From: Welwitschia mirabilis
Lineage: Eukaryota > Gnetophyta > Gnetopsida > Welwitschiales
NCBI GenBank assembly: GCA_051453625.1
Contig: JBOZIK010000001.1
Span: 149,342,738 to 149,406,737, forward strand
Reading direction: 5' to 3'
DNA: 64,000 nucleotides
A program made the position numbers and the translations under genes. Shown here piece after piece: positions 12,840 through 24,800 of this stretch; positions within the stretch are counted from its first letter, which is position 1, and every line of letters starts with the position of its first letter. The notes under the pieces are model-generated. The model did no database searches and was not told the DNA's origin. It saw only the letters and a program-made list of their open reading frames with translations.

Positions 12840-13330
12840 AAAAAAGTGTCCTAAATTCAAAGACCCTAGAGTTGTAACTATGAGCATCATCATAGAAGAA
12901 AATAAAAAAATTTAAAAAGCTTTAGTTTACATAGGATCAAGTGTAAATATCATACCTCTCTACATATGTAAGAGACTTGGGTTGGAAAATATAATAGAAC
13001 ATATATGAATTATCTAGGAATTGGTTGATGCCATAATCAAGAAACCATTAGGAATTATCAAGAACCTAGTTATACAAATTGAGAAACATTTTTATCCCAT
13101 ATACATTATCATCATTAAGATAAAATGTGATGGAGATTATCCACTCTATTTAAAAAGAGCCTTTTGTGCAACTACCCATTGTATCATGGATACATAATTT
13201 GGGATGATGGGATATCATTTTAGTAAGAGATAATTTACCATTAGACTTTTTGATGCTATTGAAAAGGACATAGAACTGAGTTTAATCTTGAAGATGAATT
13301 GAAACCAACCTTATTTTTACAACATCAACC
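12840..13330 (+). pseudogene. Aspartic protease remnant of element A
   Basis: Retroviral-type protease that would mature Gag-Pol. 12838-12900 reads like 'KKCPKFKDPRVVTMSI' and 12917-12985 like 'ALVYIGSSVNIIPLYICKRL', matching the 'ALLDLGASVNLLPYSVYKKL' core of Athila/Tat proteases. The catalytic Asp of the D-[TLS]-G triad is replaced (YIG), so it is inactive independently of the stops. The following stretch (13020-13330) matches the usual region after the active site. The parallel part of element C is at 23120-23805. Confidence 0.7.
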
Positions 13331-13559
13331 AATTGAAAAGAGATTTTTCATGCTAAAGGAACCAACTTTATATGGTGATCCCATTAAAACACACTATCTT
13401 AAGTTTGAGGATGAATAACACATTAATTGGGAAGAAACTCAACATTTTTACTTGATAGAAAAAAATTTTGCAAGTGTTACCCTATGTCTATCATTCCATG
13501 ACAGATATGAAAATAGCTGAAAATTTTATCTGTGAACTTAATAAATTACCTTAAGGTTT

Positions 13560-14487
13560 AAAATATGTTTTTCTATCCAAAAATCAAATGAAACCCCTGA
13601 TAATCAGTGATCTTATGACTTATCAATAAGAATCAAACTTGATCTCACTCTTAACTTTGAAAGAAATTTCCTTTTCTTGGATACATAAAGACTTAGTTGG
13701 AATTCCTTCTTCCANNNNNNNNNNNNNNNNNNNNNNNNNNNNNNNNNNNNNNNNNNNNNNNNNNNNNNNNNNNNNNNNNNNNNNNNNNNNNNNNNNNNNN
13801 NNNNNNNNNNNNNNCTTGGATACATAAAGACTTAGTTGGAATTCCTTCTTCCATAGTTTAACATAATAGTTACCTTGAAGATAATGCTTAACCTGTTAAG
13901 TAACCCCAAAGAAGGCTTAATATAGCCATTAAACAAATCATTAAAGATGAAATTATTAAACTTATGGATGTCGGAATCATATATGCCATATCTAATAGTT
14001 ATTGAATTAGTTTTTAATAGTAGTTTAAAATAAAGATGGATAATGGAGAATGTGCATTGATTTTAGAAAACTTAATAAGGTCACTAGAAAGGATCATTAT
14101 ATTTTACTCTTTCTTAATTTAGTACTTGATAAAATCCAAGGTTATGCTTACTACTATTTTATTGATGGTTATAGTAGTTATAATCAAATTTATATAGGAA
14201 GTGAAGACCAAGTTAAAACCACTTTCACCTAACCTTTAAAACCTTTGCTTTTAGACAAATATTCATTGGAGTTTGCAATGCCCTTAAAACCTTTCAATAA
14301 GCTATGATGAGAATTGTTTCTTCCATGATAGAGTATTATATTATAATATTTATGGATGACTTCTTCATCTTTGGTTATACTTTTGAATCAAACATAAAGA
14401 AATTAGAAAAATTCCTAAATCAATGTATTAAGAGTGGATTACACTTGAATTAAGAAAAGAGTTTTCTCCTTGTCAACCATGGAATTA
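13560..14487 (+). pseudogene. Reverse transcriptase remnant of element A (5' part)
   Basis: Polymerase that would copy the element RNA into DNA. 14050-14232 is open in one frame and carries the conserved fingers/palm blocks 'MCIDFRKLNKVTRKDHY' and 'FIDGYSSYNQI', matching 'CVDYRKLN..TRKDHFPLP' and 'FLDGYSGYNQI' of plant Ty3 elements. After a frameshift the catalytic motif FMDDFFIFG follows, with Met-Asp-Asp at 14352-14360; FMDD is typical of the Athila/Tat branch. The frame continues to 14487, where LTR D interrupts it in the palm/thumb region. A 100-N gap at 13715-13814 lies upstream. Confidence 0.9.
13676..13853. repeat. Exact 39-bp duplication flanking a 100-N gap (probable assembly artefact)
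   Basis: Bases 13676-13714 and 13815-13853 are identical over 39 bp and sit directly on both sides of an N run of exactly 100. The simplest reading is two contigs that overlap but were joined with a default gap. The related element C has no such duplication at this point. Confidence 0.9.
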
Positions 14488-15729
14488 TGTTATGGTGTAA
14501 ATTTCTAAAATCCTGAAGTTCTTTAGATAAACCTATATTAAATAACTTGTAAAAAAACACACACTAGTATAAATGGGAGTTTACTCAGATGTCATAATCC
14601 TAATAGAGGCACTAAGCTCAAAGTTAGAGAATTAATTTTCAAATATATTTTTAGTCTTTTATTTTTTAATAATTAAAAGTACATAATATATTAAATGCAA
14701 TGCAATGTAAATGGATATAAAATGCAAATATAAATGGAATGAATTCTATTAATTTCTAATTCTTCTATTACAAGAACTATCTCTCTATAATTTAGATCAA
14801 TTAAGAAGAGTACTTAATTTGTTCCTAGTCAATATGAACTATGAGATACACTAAGTAGAATAAGAAATGCAATGTAAAATGGAAATGGGATAACAATGTA
14901 ATCTAACACTAACCCAAGTCAATATTAACAAAGATTGCACTTACGATCTAAATAAATCATAGAACTGTCATTTAACTATGACCAACTTAAACCATAATGG
15001 ACATACATAGAATTTAAATGAAAAAGGCAATATATTAATTCAAATAACTTTACTTTAACTTACAAAAAAATGGAAGCACCTTAATGGAAGAGACTCAGTC
15101 TATCACCAAGAATACTACTTTCTGTAGCTACTAGATGGACCTCTTATCTTTTAATATTTCATCATAAGCATATCAAGTACAAAGTTGGAAACAAAAATGA
15201 AGGAGGAAAAGGGTATTTATAGTTTTACATCAAGGTTTTAGGAACTTAACCCTATAAGTTGGAGAAGAAACCCTAACATCCAAAATGCATTAGTTGACCC
15301 CATTATAAAAATAATTATTTTTGACCATAGAAAAATAGTTCTTATCCTCATTGTCATGGGGATGATAGAGGGGATGTCATCCTACATCAAAAAGTACTTC
15401 ATTAGCTTCATGCCCTATTGTTAGCCCCATATATTTTGTTAATGTCAATAGATTTGTTGTCTTGCTATCATGGAAATGAAAAAGAGGACAAAAGGCTTTC
15501 TTATCTCTAATCCTAAAGTTAAATTAGCCTTTTACATGATGAATCCTTCTTCCAAGTATGCAGTATCAGAATAAGCTTGAGAAACCTCCAAATATGCTAC
15601 AAATAACATGTTTCATTAATCATCATAATAAAACTCCATAATCATTAATATTACATCCAAACTTGTGTAAATGTCCTACACGAGCACTCAAAATACATCA
15701 TCAAATTGCTACAAATTGGCATCACAACA
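14488..15729 (-). mobile_element. LTR D: antisense solo LTR inserted in the reverse transcriptase of element A
   Basis: A 1242-bp family-1 LTR in minus orientation. It starts on the minus strand at 15729 (TGTTGTGATGCCAATTTG) and ends at 14488 (…CACCATAACA). Flanks are AATTA (14483-14487) and AATTG (15730-15734), a 5-bp target duplication with one A/G difference. The Ty3 pol reading frame stops at the left edge and resumes immediately beyond the right edge at the matching place of the conserved 'GIV..H…KGI…' region. No internal sequence or second LTR accompanies it, so it is a solo LTR left by LTR-LTR recombination. Confidence 0.9.
15214..15221 (-). promoter_or_regulatory. TATA box of LTR D
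   Basis: The minus strand reads TATAAATA followed by CCC, as in the LTRs of element A. It would direct transcription antisense to the interrupted pol. Confidence 0.55.
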
Positions 15730-15734
15730 AATTG

Positions 15735-16530
15735 TCATAGATCATTGCATTTTGAAAAAAGGGATTAGGATGGACTCCACCAAATTTAATATCATTAAAA
15801 TCCTTAGCCCCTCAACTAATGTCAAATAAGTTAGATATTTCCTTAGTCATACTAATTTCTATTAACAATTTATTCACAATTATATCAGAATTTGTAAACC
15901 TCTTCACTCCTTATTTAAAAAAGATGTTAAATTTAATTAGAAAAATTCAAGTTAACTTACATTTAAAACTCTTAAAGAAATGTTTCTTTTAAATCTATTA
16001 TCATAGGTCTCGATTGGATTAAGAACTTTAAACTTGTCTGTTTAGTGGGGTTCTTGGCCAAAGGTATAAAAATGTTTTTAAATTCATATCTTATCTTAGT
16101 AAAACTTTGTTCCAAGTCCAATCCAACTATACTACTACTAATAGAGAAATTATTGTCATTATATTTTTCCTAAATTACCTTTAACATTATCTTATTAGCT
16201 TTTAAATCAATGTTTACATAAATCATGTAACCATTCGCTATCTTATGACTAAAAAAGACTCTAGTACTAGACTTATTAGGTGGATTCTTATTATGCAACA
16301 ATTTAATCTCATCATCATTGATAAGGCTAGAAAATATAATAGTGTTGCTAATCATATATCTTGACTTTCTTGCTCTCATGATGAACTTCCCATAAATCAC
16401 TCTTTTGCAAATGACTAACTCCTTGTGATTAATAAAATTTATGATATCTATCCTACTCATTCCACTTCTTAGTATGCTAATATTATAAACTACCTTATCA
16501 CTAGAAAAACACTTTAGCATTGGAGTCATA
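15735..16530 (+). pseudogene. Reverse transcriptase end and RNase H remnant of element A
   Basis: Continuation of pol after LTR D. 15760-15870 gives the thumb/connection blocks, including 'YFLSHTNFY' for the usual 'SFLGHAGFYRRF'. 16060-16360 gives the RNase H part: 'LSKTLFQVQSNYTTTNREI' corresponds to 'ASKTLN.AQ.NYTTTEKE', and 'RLIRWILIMQQF' and 'NSVANHISRL' correspond to 'RLIRWILLLQEF' and 'NVVADHLSRL'. Several stops interrupt it. The minus-strand open frame at 16170-16529 is only its antisense shadow. Confidence 0.88.
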
Positions 16531-16559
16531 ACAACATAAATCTTTTCTCCACAGGATCA

Positions 16560-18200
16560 GTAACTATGAGTGGAGTAAACCCCATTTTTATAGATGTTGC
16601 AAGGATCAAATAGTGTGTAAGTATTTACCTAAGTGGAAAATCTTAGAAATTCTAAAACTTTGCCATGGTAGAATATGTAAGAAATACTTTAGTGGCCAAA
16701 ATATCAGCATAAAAATTCTTCATGTTAGTTTTTATTAGTCTACTCTTTTCAAGGATTCATTTTACTTTGCTAGAAGGTACGATGCAAGTTAACATTACAG
16801 TAGTCTAACTCATTCTCAAGATATACTACTAAATCCTATAGTTGAATGTAAACCTTTTGATCATTAGAAAATTGACTTTGTAGGCCTGATTACACCTCCT
16901 TCTCATAACAGAAATTATATCCTTATAGTGGTTAATTATGTTACTAAGTCAGTAGAAGTTATTCCTACTACCAAAAATGATGTTTGAACTTTTTTTAATT
17001 TTGTTTGAACTTATATCTTTTAATGTTTTGATTTTTNNNNNNNNNNNNNNNNNNNNNNNNNNNNNNNNNTTCATTAATGACCTTTTTTGAAAAATTATTT
17101 TATCCATTAATGTTGAATTACATGTGCTTATCACCCTCAAACTAATGGCCAAGCTAAAAATGCAAATAAATAAATTAAAAATATGCTACAAAAATTAGTC
17201 TTTGTCAATATGAAAACAAGATCCTTTAAACTTAATCATGTTCTTTAAGCCTACTATACAACTTGGCATAGCTCTCTAGGTTTCTCATCATATGAACTTG
17301 TGTACGGAAAAGTTTGTATTTTACTAGTTGATGTTTGCTATAATTATTATCGATCCATTAATTAACTTAATCTTTTANNNNNNNNNNNNNNNNNNNNNNN
17401 NNNNNNNNNNNNNNNNNNNNNNNNNNNNNNNNNNNNNNNNNNNNNNNNNNNNNNNNNNNNNNNNNNNNNNNNNNNNNNNNNNNNNNNNNNNNNNNNNNNN
17501 NNNNNNNNNNNNNNNNNNNNNNNNNNNNNNNNNNNNNNNNNNNNNNNNNNNNNNNNNNNNNNNNNNNNNNNNNNNNNNNNNNNNNNNNNNNNNNNNNNNN
17601 NNNNNNNNNNNNNNNNNNNNNNNNNNNNNNNNNNNNNNNNNNNNNNNNNNNNNNNNNNNNNNNNNNNNNNNNNNNNNNNNNNNNNNNNNNNNNNNNNNNN
17701 NNNNNNNNNNNNNNNNNNNNNNNNNNNNNNNNNNNNNNNNNNNNNNNNNNNNNNNNNNNNNNNNNNNNNNNNNNNNNNNNNNNNNNNNNNNNNNNNNNNN
17801 NNNNNNNNNNNNNNNNNNNNNNNNNNNNNNNNNNNNNNNNNNNNNNNNNNNNNNNNNNNNNNNNNNNNNNNNNNNNNNNNNNNNNNNNNNNNNNNNNNNN
17901 NNNNNNNNNNNNNNNNNNNNNNNNNNNNNNNNNNNNNNNNNNNNNNNNNNNNNNNNNNNNNNNNNNNNNNNNNNNNNNNNNNNNNNNNNNNNNNNNNNNN
18001 NNNNNNNNNNNNNNNNNNNNNNNNNNNNNNNNNNNNNNNNNNNNNNNNTAATACCTGAGTACATCTTTTACACAATAATTTAACTTTTAAATGATTAGTT
18101 CCTAATCTTATAGAAAAAGTACATTTAAATGGCTCAGTTAAAATCTCTAATCCAAACACTAGATAAATTCAAAATATTAATGGACAAAGGTTAAAAATTT
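16560..18200 (+). pseudogene. Integrase remnant of element A, with two gaps
   Basis: Integrase that would insert the cDNA into the host genome. Around 16740-16800 lies the HHCC zinc region ('STLFKDSFYFA' then 'YDAS' where relatives have CDxCQ), so one zinc Cys is lost. 16860-16960 matches the start of the catalytic core ('IDFVGLI…NYILIVVNYVTKSVEVIPT'). 17129-17155 encodes YHPQTNGQA, the hallmark just before the catalytic Glu region. 17290-17340 matches 'SPYELVYGK.C.LPVE'. N runs at 17037-17069 and 17378-18048 remove parts; by comparison with element C the first really is about 33-34 bp. 18049-18200 matches the C-terminal end of the element C integrase. Confidence 0.85.
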
Positions 18201-20228
18201 ATGAATCATCTTCTAATGAAACGTTGAAAATGCTAGAAGTACTTGTTTTGGAAGCCCATCTCAATGAGGAGGACCTTTTGTTTTCCATTATCTAAATTCC
18301 TTCTTAACTCATTTATTAGGTAAATATCATGTTATCACTTGAATATCTTTAACCTGACTTATATATTTAATAATGAAGTTTCTATGACTAGTAATATTTT
18401 ACTTGGGCATTTTAGATGATAAGATTGGCTTCATCAAATCTCTAGACATTTGTATGTCTATGAACTTAATTTTGAAGGAAGATGCCTTTGTTATTTTATT
18501 CTCTTCTAATGGTATTAGCAATTAGTTATTTTTGCATGTTCTTACATTATTACTCATCTCGTTGCTTCACTTTTATTCATACAAATATTTTGTTATGTGG
18601 AATGTTATTTAAAAAAAAAAGGAGTAAAGACCATGCTCTTTCATGCTATATCTTAAAATCATGATCATCATGATGTCCTACTACAAGCACACCAAGGTAA
18701 ATTTTCCTGAGAGTAGCCTTTAGTAGTATGATATGATAGCTATAAAAACTTCACTTAGAAGACAGTTGGCCATGCTATATGGATTCTTACTCCTCTAATT
18801 GTGGTTGGACTTCCCTCATCATGGTAGAATAAATTGTACTTCAAGGCTATGAGATTAGTAATTTCCCTAGTATTATTAGAGGCATTGCTTATTTTATAAA
18901 CTCATTTTATTTATTTATAGTACTTCCACATGATCACTCTACTTTTTTAAATTCTAGTTTTATTTTGATATGGTAACTTGTAAGTTCATATTTTAACATC
19001 TCTTTATCTTATCATTCATTGCTTGATAACATTACACATACTTGATAGTATCATAATCATTGCCTATTTGAGTGATACTTTATAGGTTTTATATATTGTC
19101 ATGCATCTTTTATCAAGTGATTTTATGATTGTTGCTAATGGAATTTGTTAGGTTATAATTTAGGGTAAGTAAGCAATCTCTTTTATGTTCATTTTTGTAC
19201 ATTTTATTTTGTTTTTATTTAGCTATTTTATTAGATTTTTCAAAGTCATTTCCCATACTTTTTAGCATAATATTATGGATTTAATAATTTTCTAGTTTCT
19301 TATTGATGTGTTTTCCTAGTTTTTATAGAGGATTATTGTTCTCTTTCTAATAGGTTCCTATGAACTGATAACTTCTAGTTCTTCTTTTTCCTAGAGTTTA
19401 GGCACATTTGCAGAGTCTTTGAGTTCTTATTGCATTTTCTTATATTTTCACACTTTTCGCCATGGGTCCTTCTTCATCATGTGCATCTTTTTTAGGCTAT
19501 TTCTTTACTTTCTACCTTCTTTCTCCTTTTTTCTACTATTTTTCATGTGTTTACTTGCTTTTTACATTTTCTATTTTATCTTTTCTCTCCAAGAAACTTA
19601 TTTGATTACTATTTTTCTATATCTGTTGTCTCCATGATAGATGGATGACATTCATCCTTTACCTTTGATGCAATTTGGGACTTCTTGCTTTTAATTGCAT
19701 ATGTATCATGAGTTATTTGAATTAGATTTCATGTTAATTAAATAACATTCATGGATTTTATCTTGCAAGAGTATAGTATCACTGTCATAGAGTTTGTTTG
19801 TAGCTATGTTTTAGATCATCTAAAAAGAATGCTATATCTACTCTTGTTCTTTGTTCTTATGGATTATACTAATGAAATTAAATACATCACCCTTCTCAAA
19901 TTAGCATCACTTAAGTTTATCACATTAGTCCATCATTACTATTTTGCATACACATTATCATTTTCTAGGCTATCAATGTTTTATTTTATGAATTTTTGTA
20001 TGTATGTGTATGACATTTATTCATTCTATGGTGACATGATTAAGTAGGAGGATTATAAATATTTCAGTATTTGTATTAGTTGATTGGTTTTTTATATCTA
20101 TTTATGCATGATTAAATTAAATTTAATTGACATTATTTTTAAGTAATATTTTTATCTTAGTCAAATTGGCTCTCAATATAGTTAATTGCTTACTTTATTG
20201 AAGACTGACAAGGCTAAGTAGAGAGTTA
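18201..20228 (+). mobile_element. 3' untranslated region of element A
   Basis: T-rich DNA between integrase and the 3' LTR, with no recognised domain. The last 330 bp (about 19900-20228) aligns with the same part of element C (about 29120-29525), including 'CATACACATTATCATTTTYTARG' and a purine stretch (AAGTAGGAGGA at about 20043-20053, AAGTGGAGGG in C) that may be an old polypurine tract. The extra ORF seen in element C at 27980-28630 has no visible counterpart here. The two open frames at 19419-19637 and 19751-20047 are T-rich, Phe/Leu/Tyr-dominated and I do not regard them as genes. Confidence 0.65.
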
Positions 20229-21341
20229 TGTTGCAATGCCAATTTGTAAGAATTTTATGGTATACTTTTAGTACTTTTACAAGACATTTATATAGGTTTG
20301 AATTCAATACTAATGTTTATGAAGATCTAACAATTCTTAGTGTATTTTGAGGTTTCTCAAGGTTATTTTGATACTACATATTTGAAAGAATGATTTACTA
20401 TTCAGAAGACTTATTTACCTTTGAGATTGAATATAAGAAATCCTGTCATCTCCTTTTTCATCCCCACAATAGGTAGGATAATAGCACTGCTAACATGAAC
20501 AAAAGCTGTTGAGTTGATAGTGGGACCTAAAGCTAATGAAGTGCCTTTTGACATAGAGTGATGTCCCTTCGTCATACCCATAATAGAATTTCAATGTAAA
20601 ACCATAAATACCCTTCACCTCCTCATTTTTTTTTTCATTTTTTATACCTGGTATGCTTGTGACAGAAGATTGAAGAAGAAGAAATTCATCCAATAGCTAC
20701 AGAAAGGAGTTCCCTTGGTGTTAGGCTAAGTCTCTTATATTATGATGCTGCTACTTTATTGTAAATGGATGTAAAGTTCTCTAAATCAATACAATTATCA
20801 TTTTTTTTTCAATTCTATTTATGTCCCTTATGATTTAAGTTAGCTATATTTTAAGTGATGATTCTGTAATTTATTTAAATCATAAGTACAACCTTTATCA
20901 AGGTTGACTTTAGGTAGTTTAGATTTACATTGTTATTCCATTTCCATTCCATATTACATTTCATAATATATTTGGTATATCTCATAATTCATGTTGATTA
21001 GAAATAAGTTAAGTACTCTTTTTAATTGATTTGAATTATAGGAAGCTAGTTCTTATGAAAGGGGATTAGGATGTAATAGAGTCCATTTCATTTTCATTTG
21101 CATTTCATCTCCATTCACTTTATTTTGCATTTTGCTTTGTTATTTACTTTCAGTTATTAAAAGATAAAAAGATCAAAAATACCTTTAGAAATTAATTCTC
21201 TAACTCTAAGCCTAGTTCCTTCATTATGATTATGACATTTTGGTGAACTCTTGTCTATACTTGCATGTATTTTTCTATAAGTAATTTGATTTATAGTTTT
21301 ACCTAAAGGACTTCAAGATTTCATAAATTCACATCACAATA
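20229..21341 (+). mobile_element. LTR B: 3' LTR of element A (family 1)
   Basis: 1113 bp, TGTTGCAATGCCAATTTG … CACATCACAATA, with a TATA-like CATAAATA at 20603-20610. Collinear with LTR A and, in reverse, with LTRs D and E. The sequence beyond it (21342 onward) continues the interrupted leader of element C, not the 3' region of another element, so this LTR closes element A. Confidence 0.88.
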
Positions 21342-21489
21342 GTATGCAAAAAGATCAGAGAATTCCAAGAATTAAAGAAGAATCATTTTCTATTTTTGTT
21401 TTTTAAAATTAAAATTTTAAAATTAATATTGTGAGAATAATTAAATAGAAGAGAATCATTTTGTTTCTTCTTTGTCTATATCAAATTGA
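21342..21489 (+). mobile_element. Second part of the 5' leader of element C
   Basis: The sequence 'GAATTCCAAGAATTAAAGAAGAATCATTTTC' at about 21360-21390 matches element A at about 11040-11072, that is the leader segment that should follow 8599. This supports one leader split by the insertion of A. Confidence 0.75.
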
Positions 21490-22900
21490 ATGCAGAACCC
21501 TAAGCGAGTGGTCTTACTTAGTATACCAATCATATTAGGAACATCTAATTTAAATGAAAACATTACACTTAGATATTTAATAGCTAATAGAAAACATGAA
21601 ATTCAAATTTTTTTTGACTTACCTCCTAGTGATGATATAGAACTTAGAAACTTGAATTCCTATCCATTATTTTTAGGAGATCCTGATGAAGACCCATTTC
21701 AACATCTAGTTGACATAGAATAACTTGTGTTTACCTTAGGGAATTTAAAGAAATTAATTAGTAATATAATTTACATGGTTATCTCTCCAATCACACATAG
21801 AAAAAAAGTTAAACTTTATATTAAAACCATTTCATACAAGAGCCTTAAGTCTTAGTATTAAGTGCAAGTAACTTTCATTAAGAGATTTATGAGTGAAAGT
21901 ACCATCATGAGAAGAAGAAAGGAAGTTATTAACTTTTAATAACAACCCTATAAATATTATATCATAACTTATAAAAGATTAATCATAGTTATTCATTCCA
22001 ATCCTATTGATGAATTTACCAAGGAAGCGTTGATTGATTATTTTAATAATGGATTGAATAGTAAAATAAAATAACTTATAGACTTTTCTCGTGGTAGCAA
22101 CATGATGAACTTATCTCTAGATAAATCATGCAAGTTATTGGAAGAACTAGTTAGAGATAACCTTGGTCAAAACCAACTTTTAGGGAGAATTAAACCATAG
22201 GCCAAATCATAAGAGATCTAAAGGAAGTAAGACATGACAAGGAGAAAGAATAATGCAATTCAACTACTGTAACTAAGAAATTCACTACTACTTTTAAGAA
22301 GTATACTTAAATGATAGTTGATGCAAAAGTAGTAAATGAGAGGAACATAATTTCTACATGTGATTTATGTGAAAATAACTCTTATTCAACAAAGGCATGC
22401 CCCTTATTACCAACATGTAAAGAGATTATATATTAAGAAGTATGTGTCTTCGACTAAAGCCTTTTACGTTAAGGAATTAGTCACAACATCAATAAATAAT
22501 GATTAAGTAGTTAAATTTTCAACATTTTGAGAATAATTTTAAGAATTTAAATATTCAACTAATAACTCTAACTTTCAATCAAGTACTTAAATTTTCAATG
22601 AAGTCAAAGTGATTCACTTAGAGAATAAATATAAGAGTTGAAGAAAATGTAAGAAAGGACTAATGAAACCATTAAAAACCAAAGTAAGAATATTAAGAAT
22701 TTATTTAATGTACTTTATCAAAAAATGTTGGCAAATCAATAAACACAAGGGTTTATTGCATCTCAACCTTTATCAAATTCAAATAAATTTAAGAAGGATT
22801 GAAATGTAGTAAGTAAAAGTAAAATTGATACAACATTGCCTACCCATAAGGCTTTAGATTATAAGAATAATGAGAAAGATGAAGAATAGTATGATGTAAA
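21490..22900 (+). pseudogene. Gag remnant of element C
   Basis: The first 77 codons (21490-21723) are still open, start with ATG, and contain the 'LGDPDEDPFQHL' block typical of plant Ty3/gypsy gag. After the first stop the homology to gag of element A continues through 'DYFNNGLNSK…LIDFSRGSNMMNLSLD' at about 22030-22130. It then passes into a Lys/Asn-rich region full of stops up to the protease. I see no zinc knuckle. The open segment is about one sixth of a normal gag, so this is a pseudogene. Confidence 0.78.
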
Positions 22901-23119
22901 AATCTTATAAGTACATAACTCTTCTTCAACTTTAAAAGATTATGCTACCATGAAAAATTCTTCATAAGAAAACGAAGGAAAGAAATGAGCTACCCCTTGG
23001 CTTGATAGGCTAAATATAGATCCTATCTATGATGAATAGTTAAAAGCCTTAATGCAAGATGTAAGATCAACTTATCATTTTAGAAACTATGCAAGAAAAT
23101 CCTAAGTATTCAAGTTGTG

Positions 23120-23805
23120 TAAAGATCTAGTAAGAAGAAAAAAAATATGTACCATCCCTAGTAAGGTCCTCCTTGCACAATCTTTTTTCAACATAATCAT
23201 GAAAAAGTATCCCAAGATTAAAGACCCTAGGGTACTAACAATTAGTATTACTTTTGAAGGGAATAAATCAATTATAAAAGCCTTCATGTAAACATTATAT
23301 CCCTTAACATATGAAAAAGACTTAGGTTAGAAAATAGAATTGAACCTACACTGATCATCCTAGAGTTAGCTGATAGTTTGATCAATATACCCTTCAGAAT
23401 CATTAATACTTAGTCATTTAAATAGTAGAATCCTTCTACATAGATGTGGTTATTATTGAAGTATAATATAACATAGGTTACCCATGGTTCTTAGGAAGAG
23501 TATTTTATACAACCACCCACTGCATCATAGACAGATGTACTAGAATGATAGAATGTCAAATAGGCAATAAGAAGTTCACTATTAGAGTTTTTGATGCTGC
23601 TAAGAAAGATATGGAAGATGAGTTAAACTTAAGAAAAGAAGTTAGGATGACTTTATTTCTACAACATCACCTAGTTGAAGGGAGATTATTGATGATATAT
23701 AACTTAAGTTTATATGATGATTCAATTGAACTAAATGGTAAAAATTCCTCCAACTTTGATGCACTAAATTATAATTATATAGGAAGTAACAGTTTCAATC
23801 ATTAA
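23120..23805 (+). pseudogene. Protease and protease-RT linker remnant of element C
   Basis: Aligned with 12840-13420 of element A. 23210-23330 covers the protease entry, but the Asp-containing core is destroyed by stops. The following part to 23540 matches the C-terminal protease region, and 23545-23805 is open for 86 codons ('MIECQIGNKKFTIRVFDA' onward), corresponding to the 'FGMMGYHFSKR…IRLFDA' region of element A. This preserved stretch lies between protease and reverse transcriptase and has no domain name I can give. It is not a separate gene. Confidence 0.65.
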
Positions 23806-23999
23806 GATGAAGAAGTGAAATCCTTAAATTTAGAAGAAGTTAAACATGTAATATCAACTGAGAGTCTACTTGATAAAGGGTTTCCTTCATCAAGGTTACT
23901 TAGACAACACATATAAACAATCAATAATGAAGGATGTTCAACAATTGAAAATGGGGATTATAACTTAAAATTAAAAGATTGACCTAAAGGTCTAAAGTA

Positions 24000-24800
24000 C
24001 ATCTTGCTTTTCAATAAATCTAAGAAATCATTAGTGATAAATAAACATCTCACTCCTTAACAAGAATTTGACTTAGTCTCACTTTTAATTTCTAAGGAAA
24101 ATTCCTTTACTTGAAGTCACAAGAACTTAACTAACATTCCCTCTTCCATATTTTAATATAAAATCTATCTTAAAAATAACATTTAAAGAGTTAGAAAGTC
24201 CTAATGAAGAATAAACCTAATCCTTAAGTAAGTAGTTAAGAATGAAATTATTAAACTTATGGATATCATGATTATCTATACTATATCTAATAATGAGTAG
24301 GTTGGCCCCTAGATGGTAGTAGTTAAAAAGAGTGAAAAGTGAAGGATGTGAATTGATTAATAAATATTATTATCCTTTAACCTTTAAAGATAAAATATCT
24401 AATAGAATCCATGGACATTATTACTTTTATTTTCTTGATGGTATAGTGGCTAGAAGAATGCTCTATGGAATTTATAATATCTTAAAACTTTTTAATATGC
24501 AATATTTGATCTTATTTTTGACATACTAGAGAATTCCATTGGGTTCTTTATGAATGTCTTCTTAATCTTTATTAAACATTTGATCAGATCATGAAATAGT
24601 TAGAGGAAGTATTAGATATATTTATAGAAAGTAGCCTAGAGTTAAGTTAGGAGAAAAGGTTTTTTCTTGTTAACAATGGCATTATTTGAGATCACCACAT
24701 TTCTAATGAAGAAATTATAATGAACCCCATGAAAGTATATATCATTTAAAACCTTAATCCTTTAACTAGTATTAAAAACATTAGATCTTTCTTTAGTCAT
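24000..24800 (+). pseudogene. Reverse transcriptase remnant of element C
   Basis: Badly decayed polymerase. 23990-24150 matches the RT entry of element A ('LKYI…FNKSKKSLVI'). 24355-24440 retains only traces of the finger and palm blocks ('YYFYFLDG', for FLDGYSGYNQ). The catalytic Asp-Asp motif is not readable: at about 24540-24570 the segment reads like 'GFFMNVF', and the Asp pair is gone. 24640-24800 matches the thumb region, where element A carries LTR D; here it is uninterrupted, which confirms that LTR D is an insertion. Confidence 0.75.

Larger units (their letters stand above)
8600..21341 (+). mobile_element. Element A: complete Ty3/gypsy element nested in element C
   Basis: Family-1 LTRs at 8600-10476 and 20229-21341 enclose leader, gag, protease, reverse transcriptase/RNase H and integrase remnants in Ty3/gypsy order. 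The bases just outside are GTACG (8595-8599) and GTATG (21342-21346): a 5-bp target duplication with one C/T difference at a former CpG. Removing A lines up the leader of element C with the leader of A itself. Element A in turn contains the antisense solo LTR D. LTR ends carry a terminal inverted repeat of about 10 bp, TGTTGTGATG / CATCACAACA in the best-preserved copies. Confidence 0.88.

Noticed and set aside
16170-16529. 119-codon minus-strand open frame
   Set aside because: Exactly antisense to the RNase H remnant of element A, whose conserved motifs read on the plus strand.
17328-18159. Long open frames on both strands (229-265 codons)
   Set aside because: They consist almost wholly of the 671-N gap at 17378-18048; N codons cannot be stops. 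No evidence of coding.
19419-20047. Two plus-strand open frames of 72 and 98 codons
   Set aside because: T-rich DNA giving Phe/Leu/Tyr/Ile-rich, membrane-like peptides by composition alone; they lie in the untranslated 3' region of element A and are not shared with element C.
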